Shown: positions 28,619 to 37,880, counted from the first letter of the stretch. The stretch: DNA of 64,000 nt from Alphaproteobacteria bacterium UBA6178 (GCA_002422205.1 DITS01000034.1:28902-92901); one strand, 5' to 3'. Notes: a model not told the origin generated them from the letters alone. Program-made: numbers and translations.

Positions 28619-29649
28619 CTCCCAAACACATGCACCCGGTCCGCCGCCACACACACCCCCACATTATCATTCATCCGAAAATGATGGTCATGCGCCACGC
28701 ACGCACGTAATGCGTCGCCACTTTCAAGCCGCAAGGTAATGTAATCCTGCGCCCCCGCACACAGCACATGCTCCACCGTCGCTATAACACCGCCGCCTTG
28801 CGCGTCCAGCTTGCAATCCTGTGGCCGCACCGCCATCAGCACCGCACCGGACTGATTGGAATCCACCGCAAATACGCCCAGCGGCGAACTCACTTTCCCC
28901 TGATCGCATTGCGCGGTTACAAAATTCATATCCCCTAATGCCAGCGCCGCATACCGATCCACCGGATGGTGGTAAATATCATGCGCCGTACCGCTTTGGC
29001 GCACATGGCCACTATCATCCAGCAGCACCAGTTGATCTCCCATCATCATCGCCTCTTCGGGGTCATGCGTCACCATCACACACGTCACCCCCTCTTCCTT
29101 CACCAGCCGCAAAGTGTCTCCCCGCAATTGCGTGCGCAGTGCCGTATCCAGATGTGCAAACGGCTCATCAAGCAATAATAATTTCGGCTTGGGCGCCAGC
29201 GCACGTGCCAATGCCACGCGGTGCTGCTGCCCGCCGGAAAGCTGATGCGGATAACGCATTGCATAATCCGCTAACCCCACATGCTGCAACAGGTCCTTCA
29301 CCCGCATATCCCGCACCACGGCAGATTGCGCGCGCAAGCCAAATGCTACATTGTCCGCCACGGTAAGCATCGGAAACAGCGTCGGTTGCTGAAAAACCAT
29401 CCCCACATGGCGCTGATGCGGCGGGATATGGGTTTGCTCATCCGACAAGATCACCTGCTCCAGCAATACCCGCCCGCGTTGCACTTTCTCAAGCCCCGCA
29501 ATCAGCCGCAACAGCGTGGTTTTGCCGCTGCCCGAGGGTCCTAACAAACACACAAAATCCCCCTGATGAACGGTCAAAGACAAACGCGGCAAAATCATCT
29601 GTTTGCCATAGCCATATTCCAGCGCGTTGATTTCCAGAAAATACATCAA
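28615..29649 (-). CDS. iron(III) ABC transporter ATP-binding protein (FbpC-like)
   Basis: ABC ATPase of 344 aa. Walker A GPSGSGKTTLLR, Q-loop, signature LSGGQQHRVALARAL and Walker B LLLLDEPFAHLD lie in the first ~240 residues; a TOBE-like regulatory domain follows (~250-344). It completes an importer with the permease and binding protein upstream, and overlaps the permease stop by 4 nt. The Fur box ahead of the operon points to ferric iron as substrate. Confidence 0.9.
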   Translation of the reverse strand: MMYFLEINALEYGYGKQMILPRLSLTVHQGDFVCLLGPSGSGKTTLLRLIAGLEKVQRGRVLLEQVILSDEQTHIPPHQRHVGMVFQQPTLFPMLTVADNVAFGLRAQSAVVRDMRVKDLLQHVGLADYAMRYPHQLSGGQQHRVALARALAPKPKLLLLDEPFAHLDTALRTQLRGDTLRLVKEEGVTCVMVTHDPEEAMMMGDQLVLLDDSGHVRQSGTAHDIYHHPVDRYAALALGDMNFVTAQCDQGKVSSPLGVFAVDSNQSGAVLMAVRPQDCKLDAQGGGVIATVEHVLCAGAQDYITLRLESGDALRACVAHDHHFRMNDNVGVCVAADRVHVFGS

Positions 29650-31292
29650 TGAATATCCTGTGCCTTAAGCGAATGCGTGCTCAGCCATAGCACAGCCAGC
29701 AAGCTGATGCCAATAAGGAACAAAGCAGGCACCGACGCCTGCACCAGCCGCCCGTCCCCCGCTAGCTCAAACGTGCGGATCGCCAGCGTATCCACATTAA
29801 AGGGTCGCAGCAATAATGTCGCAGGCAATTCCTTCACCGTATCAGTAAAGACCATAAAGCCCGCAAACATCACGCCGACTTTGATATGCGGTACATGCAA
29901 CAACCGCACAATACGTCCATAACGCGCTCCCAGCAGCCGTGCCGAATCATCCGTCGCCACCGCAATCTGCTGCAAAGCCGATTCCATGCCGCCATACGCC
30001 ACCGCCAAAAACCGGATAGAACAGGCAATTACAATTGCCGCAATACTTCCCGTCAGCAGCAATGGTGGCCGCACCCCTTGCGAGGTTTCAATCCAATGTG
30101 CCACCGACTTATCCAGTAATAGCAATGGTACAAACACCCCCACCGCAATCACCGACCCGGGAATCGCATAGCCCAGCGTTGCCAGCTGCACCCACAAAGC
30201 AGGCAACAACCGCAAGCGAATAGCATAAGCAAAGCTCATCGCAATCATCACCGCCACCACCGCACAAGCCCCCGCAATCATCAGCGAATGCTTCAGCGCA
30301 TTCCAATGCAAATGATCCTGCCAGTATGACACCTCATGCAAGCTCCACCCCACCAACACCAGCACCGGAACCACAAACCCCACCGCGCACGGAATCAAGC
30401 ATAGCAAACAAATCAGCCAGCCACTCATGCGCCGTGGCACCAGCCGTGTCATTTTGCGCGGCTGCATGCCTTGCGTATGATAACGCAAATGCCTGCGTGA
30501 ATAGCGCTCGGCAATAATCGCAAACAGCACAAACCCCAGCAGCCAGCAAGCCAGCTTTGCTGCCGCCACCGGATCGCCCATACCATACCACGCGCGATAA
30601 ATGCCGGTGGTAAAACTCTCCACGCCAAACAATGCCACCGTTCCATAATCGGCAAGCGCTTCCATCACCACCAGCGCCGCACCTGCCATGAGTGCGGGGC
30701 GCGCAACCGGCACGGCAATATGCCAAAACCACCGCCGATGCCCCATCCCCAGCAAATGCGCACTCTCAAACAAGCTCGCACACTGGCTGGCAAACGCAAT
30801 CCGCGCCAGCATATACACATAAGGATACAGCGCAAAGGCCAGCACCAGCACCGCACCGCCAGTCGAGCGGATAGTGGGAAACCAGTATTCACCAAATGCC
30901 AGCCCTGTCATCTCGCGCAAGCTCATTTGCACCGGCCCCGCCACATCCAGCAAATGGCCATACACCATCGCCAGCACATAGGAAGGCACCGCCAGCGGCA
31001 TCAGCAACAGCCATTGCAGCACCCGCCGCCCGGGAAACTGATACATGCTCACAAGCCATGCCGTGCAGGTACCAATCAGCATGGCCAACCCGCCCACGCC
31101 CACAAATAAATAAGCAGAATTTGTAATATAGCGCGGCAATGTCGTCGCCGCTAAATGCGACAGCGACCCCTGATCGGGAAAACACGCAATAACGCCAACC
31201 GCTACCAGTGGCGCCATACATAACGCCACCAGCAGCCAGTTTATCCCTGTAAAGGCCAGCGCCCCGACATTAAGGCCAATTTGCCTCATCAA
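29646..31292 (-). CDS. iron(III) ABC transporter permease, fused two-domain (FbpB-like)
   Basis: 548-residue permease with two tandem six-helix BPD_transp_1-type halves. Each carries an EAA-like loop (EALADYGTVALFGVESFTTGIYR in half one; TDTVKELPATLLLRPFNVDTLA in half two). Fused permeases of this type belong to the FbpB/SfuB/FutB family. The start lies about 20 nt inside the binding-protein gene. Thiamine (ThiP) permeases share the design, but operator and partner proteins favour iron. Confidence 0.9.
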   Translation of the reverse strand: MMRQIGLNVGALAFTGINWLLVALCMAPLVAVGVIACFPDQGSLSHLAATTLPRYITNSAYLFVGVGGLAMLIGTCTAWLVSMYQFPGRRVLQWLLLMPLAVPSYVLAMVYGHLLDVAGPVQMSLREMTGLAFGEYWFPTIRSTGGAVLVLAFALYPYVYMLARIAFASQCASLFESAHLLGMGHRRWFWHIAVPVARPALMAGAALVVMEALADYGTVALFGVESFTTGIYRAWYGMGDPVAAAKLACWLLGFVLFAIIAERYSRRHLRYHTQGMQPRKMTRLVPRRMSGWLICLLCLIPCAVGFVVPVLVLVGWSLHEVSYWQDHLHWNALKHSLMIAGACAVVAVMIAMSFAYAIRLRLLPALWVQLATLGYAIPGSVIAVGVFVPLLLLDKSVAHWIETSQGVRPPLLLTGSIAAIVIACSIRFLAVAYGGMESALQQIAVATDDSARLLGARYGRIVRLLHVPHIKVGVMFAGFMVFTDTVKELPATLLLRPFNVDTLAIRTFELAGDGRLVQASVPALFLIGISLLAVLWLSTHSLKAQDIH

Positions 31293-32292
31293 ATACCTTT
31301 ATCGCTTCCGCGTTTAATCCACCGATTTTATCCAATGCGGTCTGATCAAACGCTGGCTCGCCCCAGGATGCAACTTCTTTTGCCACTTCCACCGAAGGAT
31401 TCGCCGGATATTCAAAATTATGTTGCGCCAGAATTTCCTGCGCCTTCTCGCTGGTCAGATATTCCAGCAGTTTTATCGCAAGCTCAGGATGTTTGGAATA
31501 AGTCGTCACCGCCCCGCCGCGAATATTCACATGCGCCCCACGCCCATCCTGATTCGGGAAAATCATTTCGATTTTTTTTGCATATTCACGATCCGCCGGA
31601 TCTTCGCTGTTGCTCAGCAATCCATAATAATAGGTGTTGGCAATCGCAATACGCCCCTGCCCTGCGGCCAAAGCGCGCAACTGATCACGGTCAGCGCCTT
31701 GTGGCGCACGCGCAAAATTCGCCACCACGCCCCTCGCCCATGCCAGCGCCGCCTCGCGCCCCTCATGTGCAATAATCGACGCTAACAACGAAATATTATA
31801 TTCATTGCTCGAGCTACGCACCAAAATCGCATTCTTCCATTTCGGGTCGGCCAGCTCAGCATAGCTGCTAATAGCGACATCATCATCTTTACGCACAAAC
31901 AACACGCGGGCACGCTTACCAATCGCATACCAATAGCCCTCTGCACTGCGCAGCGATTCAGGCACATTGGCATTCAACACATCCGATTGCACCGCCTTCA
32001 ACATGCCCGCTTGCTGCAGCTTATGCATATTCCCCACATTCACTGTCAACACCACATCAGCAGGTGTATCCTTGCCTTCCATCGTCAGGCGTGCCGTCAT
32101 CGGGTCGGGGTCAAGCGTCGTAATATTCACTTTGATGCCTGTATCCTTAGTAAAGGAATCCAGTAACGGACGAATCAAATGCTCTTGCTGCGCCGAGTAA
32201 AGATTGACTTCGCCTTTAGTCTCCTGCGCCTGTGCGTTCGAAAGTGATAAAGCCAACGCCGCCAACATAGGCAGCACAAAACGGATAATCAT
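31270..32292 (-). CDS. iron(III) ABC transporter substrate-binding protein (FbpA/FutA-like)
   Basis: Periplasmic ferric-binding protein of 340 aa. A signal peptide (~1-23, ending NAQA-Q) is followed by EVNLYSAQQEHLIRPLLDSFTKDTGIKV, the type-2 fold start of FbpA-like proteins. Tyr-rich stretches (YYYGLL) fit an iron-coordinating site. The frame is open to 32340, but the ATG at 32292 has an AAGGAG ribosome site and a proper signal peptide. A perfect Fur box lies 26 nt upstream of the start. Confidence 0.9.
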   Translation of the reverse strand: MIIRFVLPMLAALALSLSNAQAQETKGEVNLYSAQQEHLIRPLLDSFTKDTGIKVNITTLDPDPMTARLTMEGKDTPADVVLTVNVGNMHKLQQAGMLKAVQSDVLNANVPESLRSAEGYWYAIGKRARVLFVRKDDDVAISSYAELADPKWKNAILVRSSSNEYNISLLASIIAHEGREAALAWARGVVANFARAPQGADRDQLRALAAGQGRIAIANTYYYGLLSNSEDPADREYAKKIEMIFPNQDGRGAHVNIRGGAVTTYSKHPELAIKLLEYLTSEKAQEILAQHNFEYPANPSVEVAKEVASWGEPAFDQTALDKIGGLNAEAIKVFDEANWP

Positions 32293-32318
32293 GAAGGTCT
32301 CCTTATGGAAATAACGGA

Positions 32319-32333
32319 TGATAATAATTATCA
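32319..32333. promoter_or_regulatory. Fur box controlling the iron transporter operon
   Basis: TGATAAT-A-ATTATCA is a perfect 7-1-7 inverted repeat matching the canonical Fur consensus, placed in the leader/promoter of the substrate-binding protein gene. Iron-loaded Fur would repress the operon. Confidence 0.88.
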
Positions 32334-32379
32334 TTTTCACCTGTGTGATAGCCCCGCCATCCCCCTATGTCCAGCAAAA

Positions 32380-32408
32380 AATAAGGCCGCGCAAAGGCGG
32401 CCTTATTA
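32380..32408 (-). terminator. rho-independent terminator of metE
   Basis: Stem AATAAGGCCGC / GCGGCCTTATT with a 6-nt loop, followed on the minus strand by six T residues, 40 nt past the metE stop. It also insulates the iron operon. Confidence 0.88.
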
Positions 32409-32418
32409 TAACTTTGTC

Positions 32419-32438
32419 ATGCCGTCGCATGACGGCAT
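32419..32438. repeat. palindrome between metE stop and terminator
   Basis: ATGCCGTC-GCAT-GACGGCAT, an 8-bp perfect inverted repeat. Its wording (GTCATGCCG...CGGCATCCGG) resembles the dispersed palindromes at 37745-37952 and may be a small member of the same family. Confidence 0.6.
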
Positions 32439-32447
32439 CCGGTCTTA

Positions 32448-34757
32448 TCAGCCGGCCTTCTTAAACTTTCCCGATTCGATGCCCTCGCGCATCGCCTTCG
32501 CAGCGGCCACCATTGCTTTCAGTGCGGGCTCCACTTCCTTCCAGCCACGGGTTTTTAAACCGCAATCCGGATTCACCCAGATTTGCTGGGCATCCAGTAC
32601 ATCAAGCGCTTTGGTAAGCAGCGTTTCCATCTCCTGCTGATTCGGCACGCGCGGGCTGTGAATATCATACACACCCGGCCCAATCTGGTTTGGATATTTG
32701 AAATTCACAAACGCTTCGAGCAATTCCATCGCCGAACGCGACGTTTCGATCGAAATTACATCCGCATCCATCGCGGCGACTGCCTCGATAATGTCATTGA
32801 ATTCCGAGTAACACATGTGTGTGTGAATTTGCGTCGAATCCTGAACGCCAGATGCACTCACACGGAACGCATCCACCGCCCAGTTCAGATAAGATTTCCA
32901 ATCGGCTTTACGCAGTGGCAGCCCTTCACGCAACGCCGCCTCATCAATCTGAATAATTTTGATACCGGCTTTTTCAAGGTCAACCACCTCGTCACGAATC
33001 GCCAGACCAATCTGCTTACAGGTTTCCGAGCGCGGCTGATCGTCACGCACAAAGGACCACTGCAAAATGGTCACAGGGCCGGTCAGCATGCCTTTCATCG
33101 GCAATTTGGTTTTGCTTTGCGCAAACTCCGCCCATTCCACCGTCATCGGCTTCGGACGTGACACATCACCAAAAATCACCGGTGGTTTTACACAGCGCGA
33201 GCCATAGCTTTGCACCCAACCATTCTGGCTAAAGGTAAAACCATTCAGCTGCTCACCAAAATATTCCACCATGTCATTACGCTCAAACTCGCCATGCACC
33301 AACACGTCAATGCCCGCATCTTCTTGATAGCGGATGCATTCTTCGGTCTTGCTTTGTAAGAATTTGTTGTAATCCGCAGCATTCAGCATGCCCGCTTTAA
33401 ATTGCGCACGTGCCTGACGAATCTCCTGCGTTTGCGGGAAGGAACCAATCGTCGTCGTCGGCAGCAATGGCAGCTTTAAATTATCATTTTGTGCGGCAAT
33501 ACGTTTAGCAAAGGCACTTTGACGCTCCATCATCGCAGCGCTCACACTACCCGCACGCTTTTTCACCTCATCATTATGAATGCGTTTGCTGGTTTTGCGC
33601 AGCTCAATCGCTTTGCTGTTATCAGCAAGCTCAGTCTTCACCGCATCCTTGCCATCATTCAGTGCACGCGTCAGCACCGACAGCTCATTCAGCTTCTGCG
33701 TCGCAAATGCCATCCACTGTTTAATCTCACCGTCCAGCTTCACTTCATTCGCCAGATCAACCGGCGTATGCAACAAAGAGCAGCTCGGCGCCACCATCAA
33801 ACGATCACCACCCAGCTTGGCGGCTGCTTTCTCCAGCTTCGTCAGTGCTACTGCAAAATCGGTTTTCCAGATATTACGTCCATCAATCACACCGCATGAC
33901 AACATCTGCCCATCTTTTACCAGACCCAGCACATGATCGAGCTGATCCGCTGCACGCACCAAATCCACATGCACCGCAGCAACCGGCAGGCTAAAGGTCA
34001 GCTCCGCATTATCACGTAAGCCTTCAAAATAACTGGTAAGGCAGATTTTCAGCTTCGATGCGGCTCCCAATTGCGCATACGCATCCTTAATGCCGCTTTT
34101 CATGCCATCGCAAATATCCAGCGCCAGACACGGCTCGTCCATTTGCACCCACTCAGCACCGGCTGCTTCCAGCTCCGCAAACAGTTGAGTATAGCAAGGC
34201 ATCAGCTTGTTATACAATGTGCTCCATTCGGTATGGTCGCGCACTTTACCAATGCTCAAAAATGTCACCGGCCCAATCACCACAGGCCGCGTCGTAATGC
34301 CCAGTGCCTTAGCTTCTTTGAACTGGCTGATAATTTTATCGCTGTTCAGCGCAAACTCGGTCTTCGCATCAAATTCCGGCACGATATAGTGATAGTTAGT
34401 GTCAAACCATTTGGTCATCTCCATCGCCACCACATCGACACCATCGGCCTGACGGCCACGCGCCATGGCAAAATACAAATTCAGCGCATCGCCGCCTTTA
34501 AGCGATTCGTAGCGCTTTGGGATCGCGCCAAACATCACAATATGATCGAGCACCTGATCGTAAAACGAAAAATCATTCGACGGGATATGCGCAATGCCAT
34601 TCGATTGCTGCAATTTCCAATTCTGCTCGCGGATATCTTTGGCCACGCCTTGCAAATCAGCCGCCGGAATTTCACCTTTCCAGAATGATTCCAGCGCTTT
34701 TTTTAACTCGCGATGCGCTCCGATGCGGGGAAACCCCAGATTTGCGGCAATAGCCAT
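32448..34757 (-). CDS. metE: cobalamin-independent methionine synthase
   Basis: Transfers the methyl group of 5-methyltetrahydropteroyltriglutamate to homocysteine, making methionine without B12. At 769 aa it is full length, with the duplicated beta-barrel structure. The C-terminal catalytic half holds the zinc ligands in HMCYSEFNDI and NPDCGLKTRGW. The ATG at 34757 has an AGGAG site and begins MAIAANLGFPRIG, the usual MetE start; the open frame extends 7 codons further. It is a single-gene unit. No riboswitch was recognised in the 206-nt leader. Confidence 0.97.
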   Translation of the reverse strand: MAIAANLGFPRIGAHRELKKALESFWKGEIPAADLQGVAKDIREQNWKLQQSNGIAHIPSNDFSFYDQVLDHIVMFGAIPKRYESLKGGDALNLYFAMARGRQADGVDVVAMEMTKWFDTNYHYIVPEFDAKTEFALNSDKIISQFKEAKALGITTRPVVIGPVTFLSIGKVRDHTEWSTLYNKLMPCYTQLFAELEAAGAEWVQMDEPCLALDICDGMKSGIKDAYAQLGAASKLKICLTSYFEGLRDNAELTFSLPVAAVHVDLVRAADQLDHVLGLVKDGQMLSCGVIDGRNIWKTDFAVALTKLEKAAAKLGGDRLMVAPSCSLLHTPVDLANEVKLDGEIKQWMAFATQKLNELSVLTRALNDGKDAVKTELADNSKAIELRKTSKRIHNDEVKKRAGSVSAAMMERQSAFAKRIAAQNDNLKLPLLPTTTIGSFPQTQEIRQARAQFKAGMLNAADYNKFLQSKTEECIRYQEDAGIDVLVHGEFERNDMVEYFGEQLNGFTFSQNGWVQSYGSRCVKPPVIFGDVSRPKPMTVEWAEFAQSKTKLPMKGMLTGPVTILQWSFVRDDQPRSETCKQIGLAIRDEVVDLEKAGIKIIQIDEAALREGLPLRKADWKSYLNWAVDAFRVSASGVQDSTQIHTHMCYSEFNDIIEAVAAMDADVISIETSRSAMELLEAFVNFKYPNQIGPGVYDIHSPRVPNQQEMETLLTKALDVLDAQQIWVNPDCGLKTRGWKEVEPALKAMVAAAKAMREGIESGKFKKAG

Positions 34758-34951
34758 AGTCCTGCTCCTTATATCCAAATGAAATGCAATAGTCGGTTAT
34801 AGATGGAAAAGTGTCGGGAGCAAGCGATTTTTACATGAATAATCCAAGCTTTTTCATAGCAATGACAGCCCAGCGCGCCCACCCCGCCGCATTTCATGCT
34901 GCATTGCGAGACAACTTCCTGAGAATTAAATGAATTGTTAATAGTTTGTGC

Positions 34952-34957
34952 TATACT
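34952..34957 (+). promoter_or_regulatory. -10 element of a likely leaderless transcript
   Basis: TATACT ends 6 nt before the ATG at 34964, so transcription would begin at or next to the start codon. The -35 region is weak (no good TTGACA match). Confidence 0.45.
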
Positions 34958-34963
34958 TTAATC

Positions 34964-35695
34964 ATGACCACACAAGCATTGCTGACCCAACATTATTATG
35001 GCCTGTGCGAACGCACCTCCGATGCTTTTCTCTCCGAGCCGCTCAACGCTATTTCCAATCTATCCTTCATCCTCGTCGCCATCATGATTTACCGCACCTA
35101 CCGCGACCATCAGGATCTCAAAGGCAAATGGATATGGGATTTACACATCCTCACAATCCTGATTTTCAGCATCGGGCTTTTTAGTTTTATCTATCACATC
35201 TACCCCACCCCCTACACCGAAACCATGGATGTGATTCCCATCGTTGCCTTTATCAATATCTTTTTCTTCAGCATCATCGTACGCATCGGACATACCAATG
35301 CATTTCAGACCGTTGTGTGTTTTCTGGCCTTTGTCGGTAGCACCCATATATTAGTCAGCCAGTTTCCAAACGCCATGAACGACTCCATCGGCTACCTCTC
35401 CAGCATGGTGGCGCTTGTCGTCATCGCCATTTACCTGCACATGATGCGCCGCCCGTCCTCACACCAATTCTTGCTCGCGTCGCTCATCGGGGTGATTTCG
35501 CTCTTTTTCCGCGCCATCGATAACGCCGTATGCGACACTATACCCATCGGCACGCATTTTCTCTGGCATTCACTCAATGCGCTGCTACTGTACATCCTCA
35601 TGAAACAGGTCATCCGCAATGTTAACCGCGATGCGCGCTTGCGCCGCATGGCGATGATGAAAGCAACAGGACGGCATAAATGGTCGATGAAATAA
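34964..35695 (+). CDS. ceramidase-like integral membrane protein (CREST superfamily), copy 1
   Basis: 243-residue protein with about seven membrane helices. Family landmarks: CERTSDAFLSEPLNAISNLSF near the N terminus, YHIYPTPYTETMDVIPI in the middle, and GTHFLWHSLNALLLY near the C terminus. These supply the Ser/His/Asp/His zinc-site residues of alkaline ceramidases. An amide hydrolase role on lipids is inferred; many bacterial members are uncharacterised. The start follows a TATACT box by only 6 nt and lacks a ribosome site, suggesting a leaderless message. It overlaps the next paralogue by 16 nt. Confidence 0.82.
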   Translation: MTTQALLTQHYYGLCERTSDAFLSEPLNAISNLSFILVAIMIYRTYRDHQDLKGKWIWDLHILTILIFSIGLFSFIYHIYPTPYTETMDVIPIVAFINIFFFSIIVRIGHTNAFQTVVCFLAFVGSTHILVSQFPNAMNDSIGYLSSMVALVVIAIYLHMMRRPSSHQFLLASLIGVISLFFRAIDNAVCDTIPIGTHFLWHSLNALLLYILMKQVIRNVNRDARLRRMAMMKATGRHKWSMK

Positions 35696-36372
35696 ACACC
35701 GCATCCACTCTTACCTATCTTGACGCCTATTGCGAACGCTCGGGCGATGCATCTTTTTGGGGTGAACCCTTGAACGCCATCACTAATCTGGCCTTCATTT
35801 TATGCGCCCTCATGGCCTATCGCCTGATTAAATCAATACCTGACAAGCGCTTTAAAAGCATGGGCGACATCTGGACATTGATCTTCTGCATGTTCGCAAT
35901 CGGCATTGGCAGTGGCCTGTGGCATACGCATACTCGCCCATGGACGGTCATTGCCGATATTATCCCTATCTATATTTTCATTAACGTTACCATTTTCAGC
36001 CTCACCATGCGGCTATTGCAATTCAGTTGGTGGCAAGCGCTCGTCATCTGGCTTGGCTTTATCATGCTCACCATCGCATTCGAAACCGGCGCCCCGCGCG
36101 ATCTGCTCAATGGCTCCGTCATGTATCTGCCCACCTATTTAATGCTGGGCTTTATTATCGCCTTGCTATCCCTCAAAAAGCATTACAAAGCCTGGCGCGA
36201 CCTCACCGCTATATTGCTGGTCTTCACCGCCTCATTGTTTTTCCGCACCATCGATATGGAAGTTTGCGCGCAAATTCCTACGGGCACCCACTTCCTGTGG
36301 CACATGCTCAACGCTTGGGTACTCTATAGCATCGTGAAATTAATAGCCGACAGCAAACGGGCTATTGTCTAA
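35680..36372 (+). CDS. ceramidase-like integral membrane protein (CREST superfamily), copy 2
   Basis: 230-residue paralogue of the preceding gene. It shows CERSGDASFWGEPLNAITNLAF, LWHTHTRPWTVIADIIPIYIF and GTHFLWHMLNAWVLY, with the same spacing of His, Asp and Ser. About seven hydrophobic segments. Tandem location with a 16-nt overlap means co-translation. The pair might act on different lipids or form a dimer; the sequence does not say. Its stop overlaps the convergent hydrolase gene by 11 nt. Confidence 0.82.
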   Translation: MVDEINTASTLTYLDAYCERSGDASFWGEPLNAITNLAFILCALMAYRLIKSIPDKRFKSMGDIWTLIFCMFAIGIGSGLWHTHTRPWTVIADIIPIYIFINVTIFSLTMRLLQFSWWQALVIWLGFIMLTIAFETGAPRDLLNGSVMYLPTYLMLGFIIALLSLKKHYKAWRDLTAILLVFTASLFFRTIDMEVCAQIPTGTHFLWHMLNAWVLYSIVKLIADSKRAIV

Positions 36373-37000
36373 ATTGCCCATGCTGCAAAAAATGCGCGGT
36401 CTCTGCTATCACATTGCGGCTCAGCGGAAAAAATGTATGGCTTACCGGTAGCGTTTTATAATCCGTCATCCCCTCGCATTGGCTACTTTCAACCGATACC
36501 TTGCCGTCATTTGGCCCTTTAATCAAGTAATAGCTGATAGGATCAATGGTGCATGTACCACCCAGACAGCCCACTTCATAATAAGGCACCCCGCGTAAAT
36601 CATCGCAAGCCGTATTATGCGTGGTTAATTGCTGACCGGCTGGCCCAAAAATCCATTGATACAACCTCCAGCTTTGCATAAAATCCGCCACTTCACTGCC
36701 CTTATTAGGCGATGCCAGCAATACCACCCGCCCCACATTCGCAGGCCGGTAGCGATTCAGCATCACCCGCACCAGCTGCCCTCCCATCGAAAACCCGACA
36801 AAATGCACCACCGGCTGCTTGCCCACATCCTCACCAATCTGCGCCCATATCTGATCAACCAATGCAGACCAGTCATAACGGGTGGATGGGTAGCTTATCG
36901 CCACCGCATCAAACCCTTGCTTACATAAACTATTGATTACACGTCGCATCTGTATGGCTGGCAGTAAAATACCATGCAGCACATACACGCGCGGCTTCAT
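36362..37000 (-). CDS. alpha/beta-hydrolase, lipase/PGAP1-like
   Basis: 212-residue hydrolase with YVLHGILLPA (oxyanion region) near the start, nucleophile elbow GFSMGG at ~69-74, and a C-terminal catalytic His in VSHTFFPLS. A Cys-rich insert (CDDLRGVPYYEVGCLGGTC) lies at ~132-150. No signal peptide. The profile resembles small triacylglycerol lipase/esterase proteins; the substrate is unknown. It is 3 nt downstream of the CPBP protease gene, so likely co-transcribed. Confidence 0.75.
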   Translation of the reverse strand: MKPRVYVLHGILLPAIQMRRVINSLCKQGFDAVAISYPSTRYDWSALVDQIWAQIGEDVGKQPVVHFVGFSMGGQLVRVMLNRYRPANVGRVVLLASPNKGSEVADFMQSWRLYQWIFGPAGQQLTTHNTACDDLRGVPYYEVGCLGGTCTIDPISYYLIKGPNDGKVSVESSQCEGMTDYKTLPVSHTFFPLSRNVIAETAHFLQHGQFRQ

Positions 37001-37003
37001 CTC

Positions 37004-37708
37004 TTAGCCGCCATTCACATGCAAATGCGCGCTACCGGTATAAAAATACCATCCCAGCCCGATGGTAAAAACAAAGCACCCGAAAAGCGCATGCTCCAGC
37101 CAAACCAGCGGCAAGGAACGGGTACGCGCATAAGTATCGGCAAAAATCAATCCGCCAATAATGCTCATAAAATACGCCACCCAGTTATTAAACATAAAAT
37201 GCGCATGCCCGAAGGCAAAGGCACTGGCAAAAATCATATGGCGCTGATTCACAAATAATGTCGCATACCGGTCAAAGAAAAACACACGATAAATAATTTC
37301 CTGCGGAAACACCGATAGAATCGGATATAACAGCATAATCATCATCCATAATTTTGGCTTCTCAATCGGTAGCTGCAATAAGCGCCCTTCATCATGGGTG
37401 GCCGTAAACAACGCCATGCCCGCCGCGCAACATGCAAAGCGCAGTAACATCGGCTTCCATCTTTCTTTAGAAAAATGATGAAACGCGACCAGCGATTTTA
37501 GCGAGCCACCCGTTTGTTTAACCCACACAATCAGGCAGCCAATCGCCAGTAACCACAGCGTAACAAACAGCACGCCCTTTAAGCTGAAATAAGACAAAAC
37601 CACCGGTAGAACAGCAAATAAAAGCAGCAACTCTGCCACTAACCAAATCTTGTGATGCCAGATAGCACGATGGGTCATCCCCCCTATATAACGCACTCCC
37701 CATATCAT
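37004..37708 (-). CDS. CPBP-family intramembrane metalloprotease
   Basis: Up to 234 aa with about seven membrane helices. The CPBP/Abi motifs are present in order: PQEIIYRVFFFDRY (EExxxR-type, ~135-148), FGHAHFMFNN (FxxxH) and LEHALFGCFVF (HxxxF-type). Members process prenylated or membrane proteins or give bacteriocin self-immunity; the role here is unknown. Start uncertain: an internal ATG at 37678 also fits. Confidence 0.78.
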   Translation of the reverse strand: MIWGVRYIGGMTHRAIWHHKIWLVAELLLLFAVLPVVLSYFSLKGVLFVTLWLLAIGCLIVWVKQTGGSLKSLVAFHHFSKERWKPMLLRFACCAAGMALFTATHDEGRLLQLPIEKPKLWMMIMLLYPILSVFPQEIIYRVFFFDRYATLFVNQRHMIFASAFAFGHAHFMFNNWVAYFMSIIGGLIFADTYARTRSLPLVWLEHALFGCFVFTIGLGWYFYTGSAHLHVNGG

Positions 37709-37744
37709 ACAACGTCAATTATCCCATCAGTATTCCCTTCCGTC

Positions 37745-37767
37745 ATACTGGTGCTCGACACCAGTAT
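37745..37767. repeat. palindromic element 1
   Basis: ATACTGGTG-CTCGA-CACCAGTAT, a perfect 9-bp inverted repeat with a 5-nt loop. The wider phrase (CGTCATACTGGTG...CCAGTATCTC) resembles dispersed palindromic units known from many proteobacterial genomes. Confidence 0.8.
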
Positions 37768-37802
37768 CTCTTACCACCACCCTACTCCATCCACCCGTCA
37801 TT

Positions 37803-37818
37803 TTCGCGAAAGCGCGAA
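37803..37818. repeat. palindromic element 2
   Basis: TTCGCG-AAAG-CGCGAA inside CCCGTCATTTTCGCGAAAG, the recognisable 'CGTCATTCCCGCGAAAGCGGGAATCC' type of repeat with degenerated arms. Confidence 0.75.
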
Positions 37819-37840
37819 TCCAGCCTGATCTTTCTTCAAG

Positions 37841-37880
37841 TGGATCCCCAGGATCGGCTACGGCGCCCCGAGGATGACGA
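37841..37880. repeat. palindromic element 3 (degenerate)
   Basis: GGATCCCCAGGATC...CCCGAGGATGACG looks like a decayed copy of a 'GGATCCCCGGGT...CCCGGGGATGACG' unit; the arms now pair poorly. It directly follows element 2, as in composite repeats elsewhere. Confidence 0.5.

Noticed and set aside
32583..34688. Long plus-strand frames antisense to metE
   Set aside because: They are shadows of a well-supported 769-residue MetE and have no start signals.
34758..34963. SAM or cobalamin riboswitch upstream of metE
   Set aside because: No conserved riboswitch core (such as the SAM-II pseudoknot or the B12 box) could be found in the leader.
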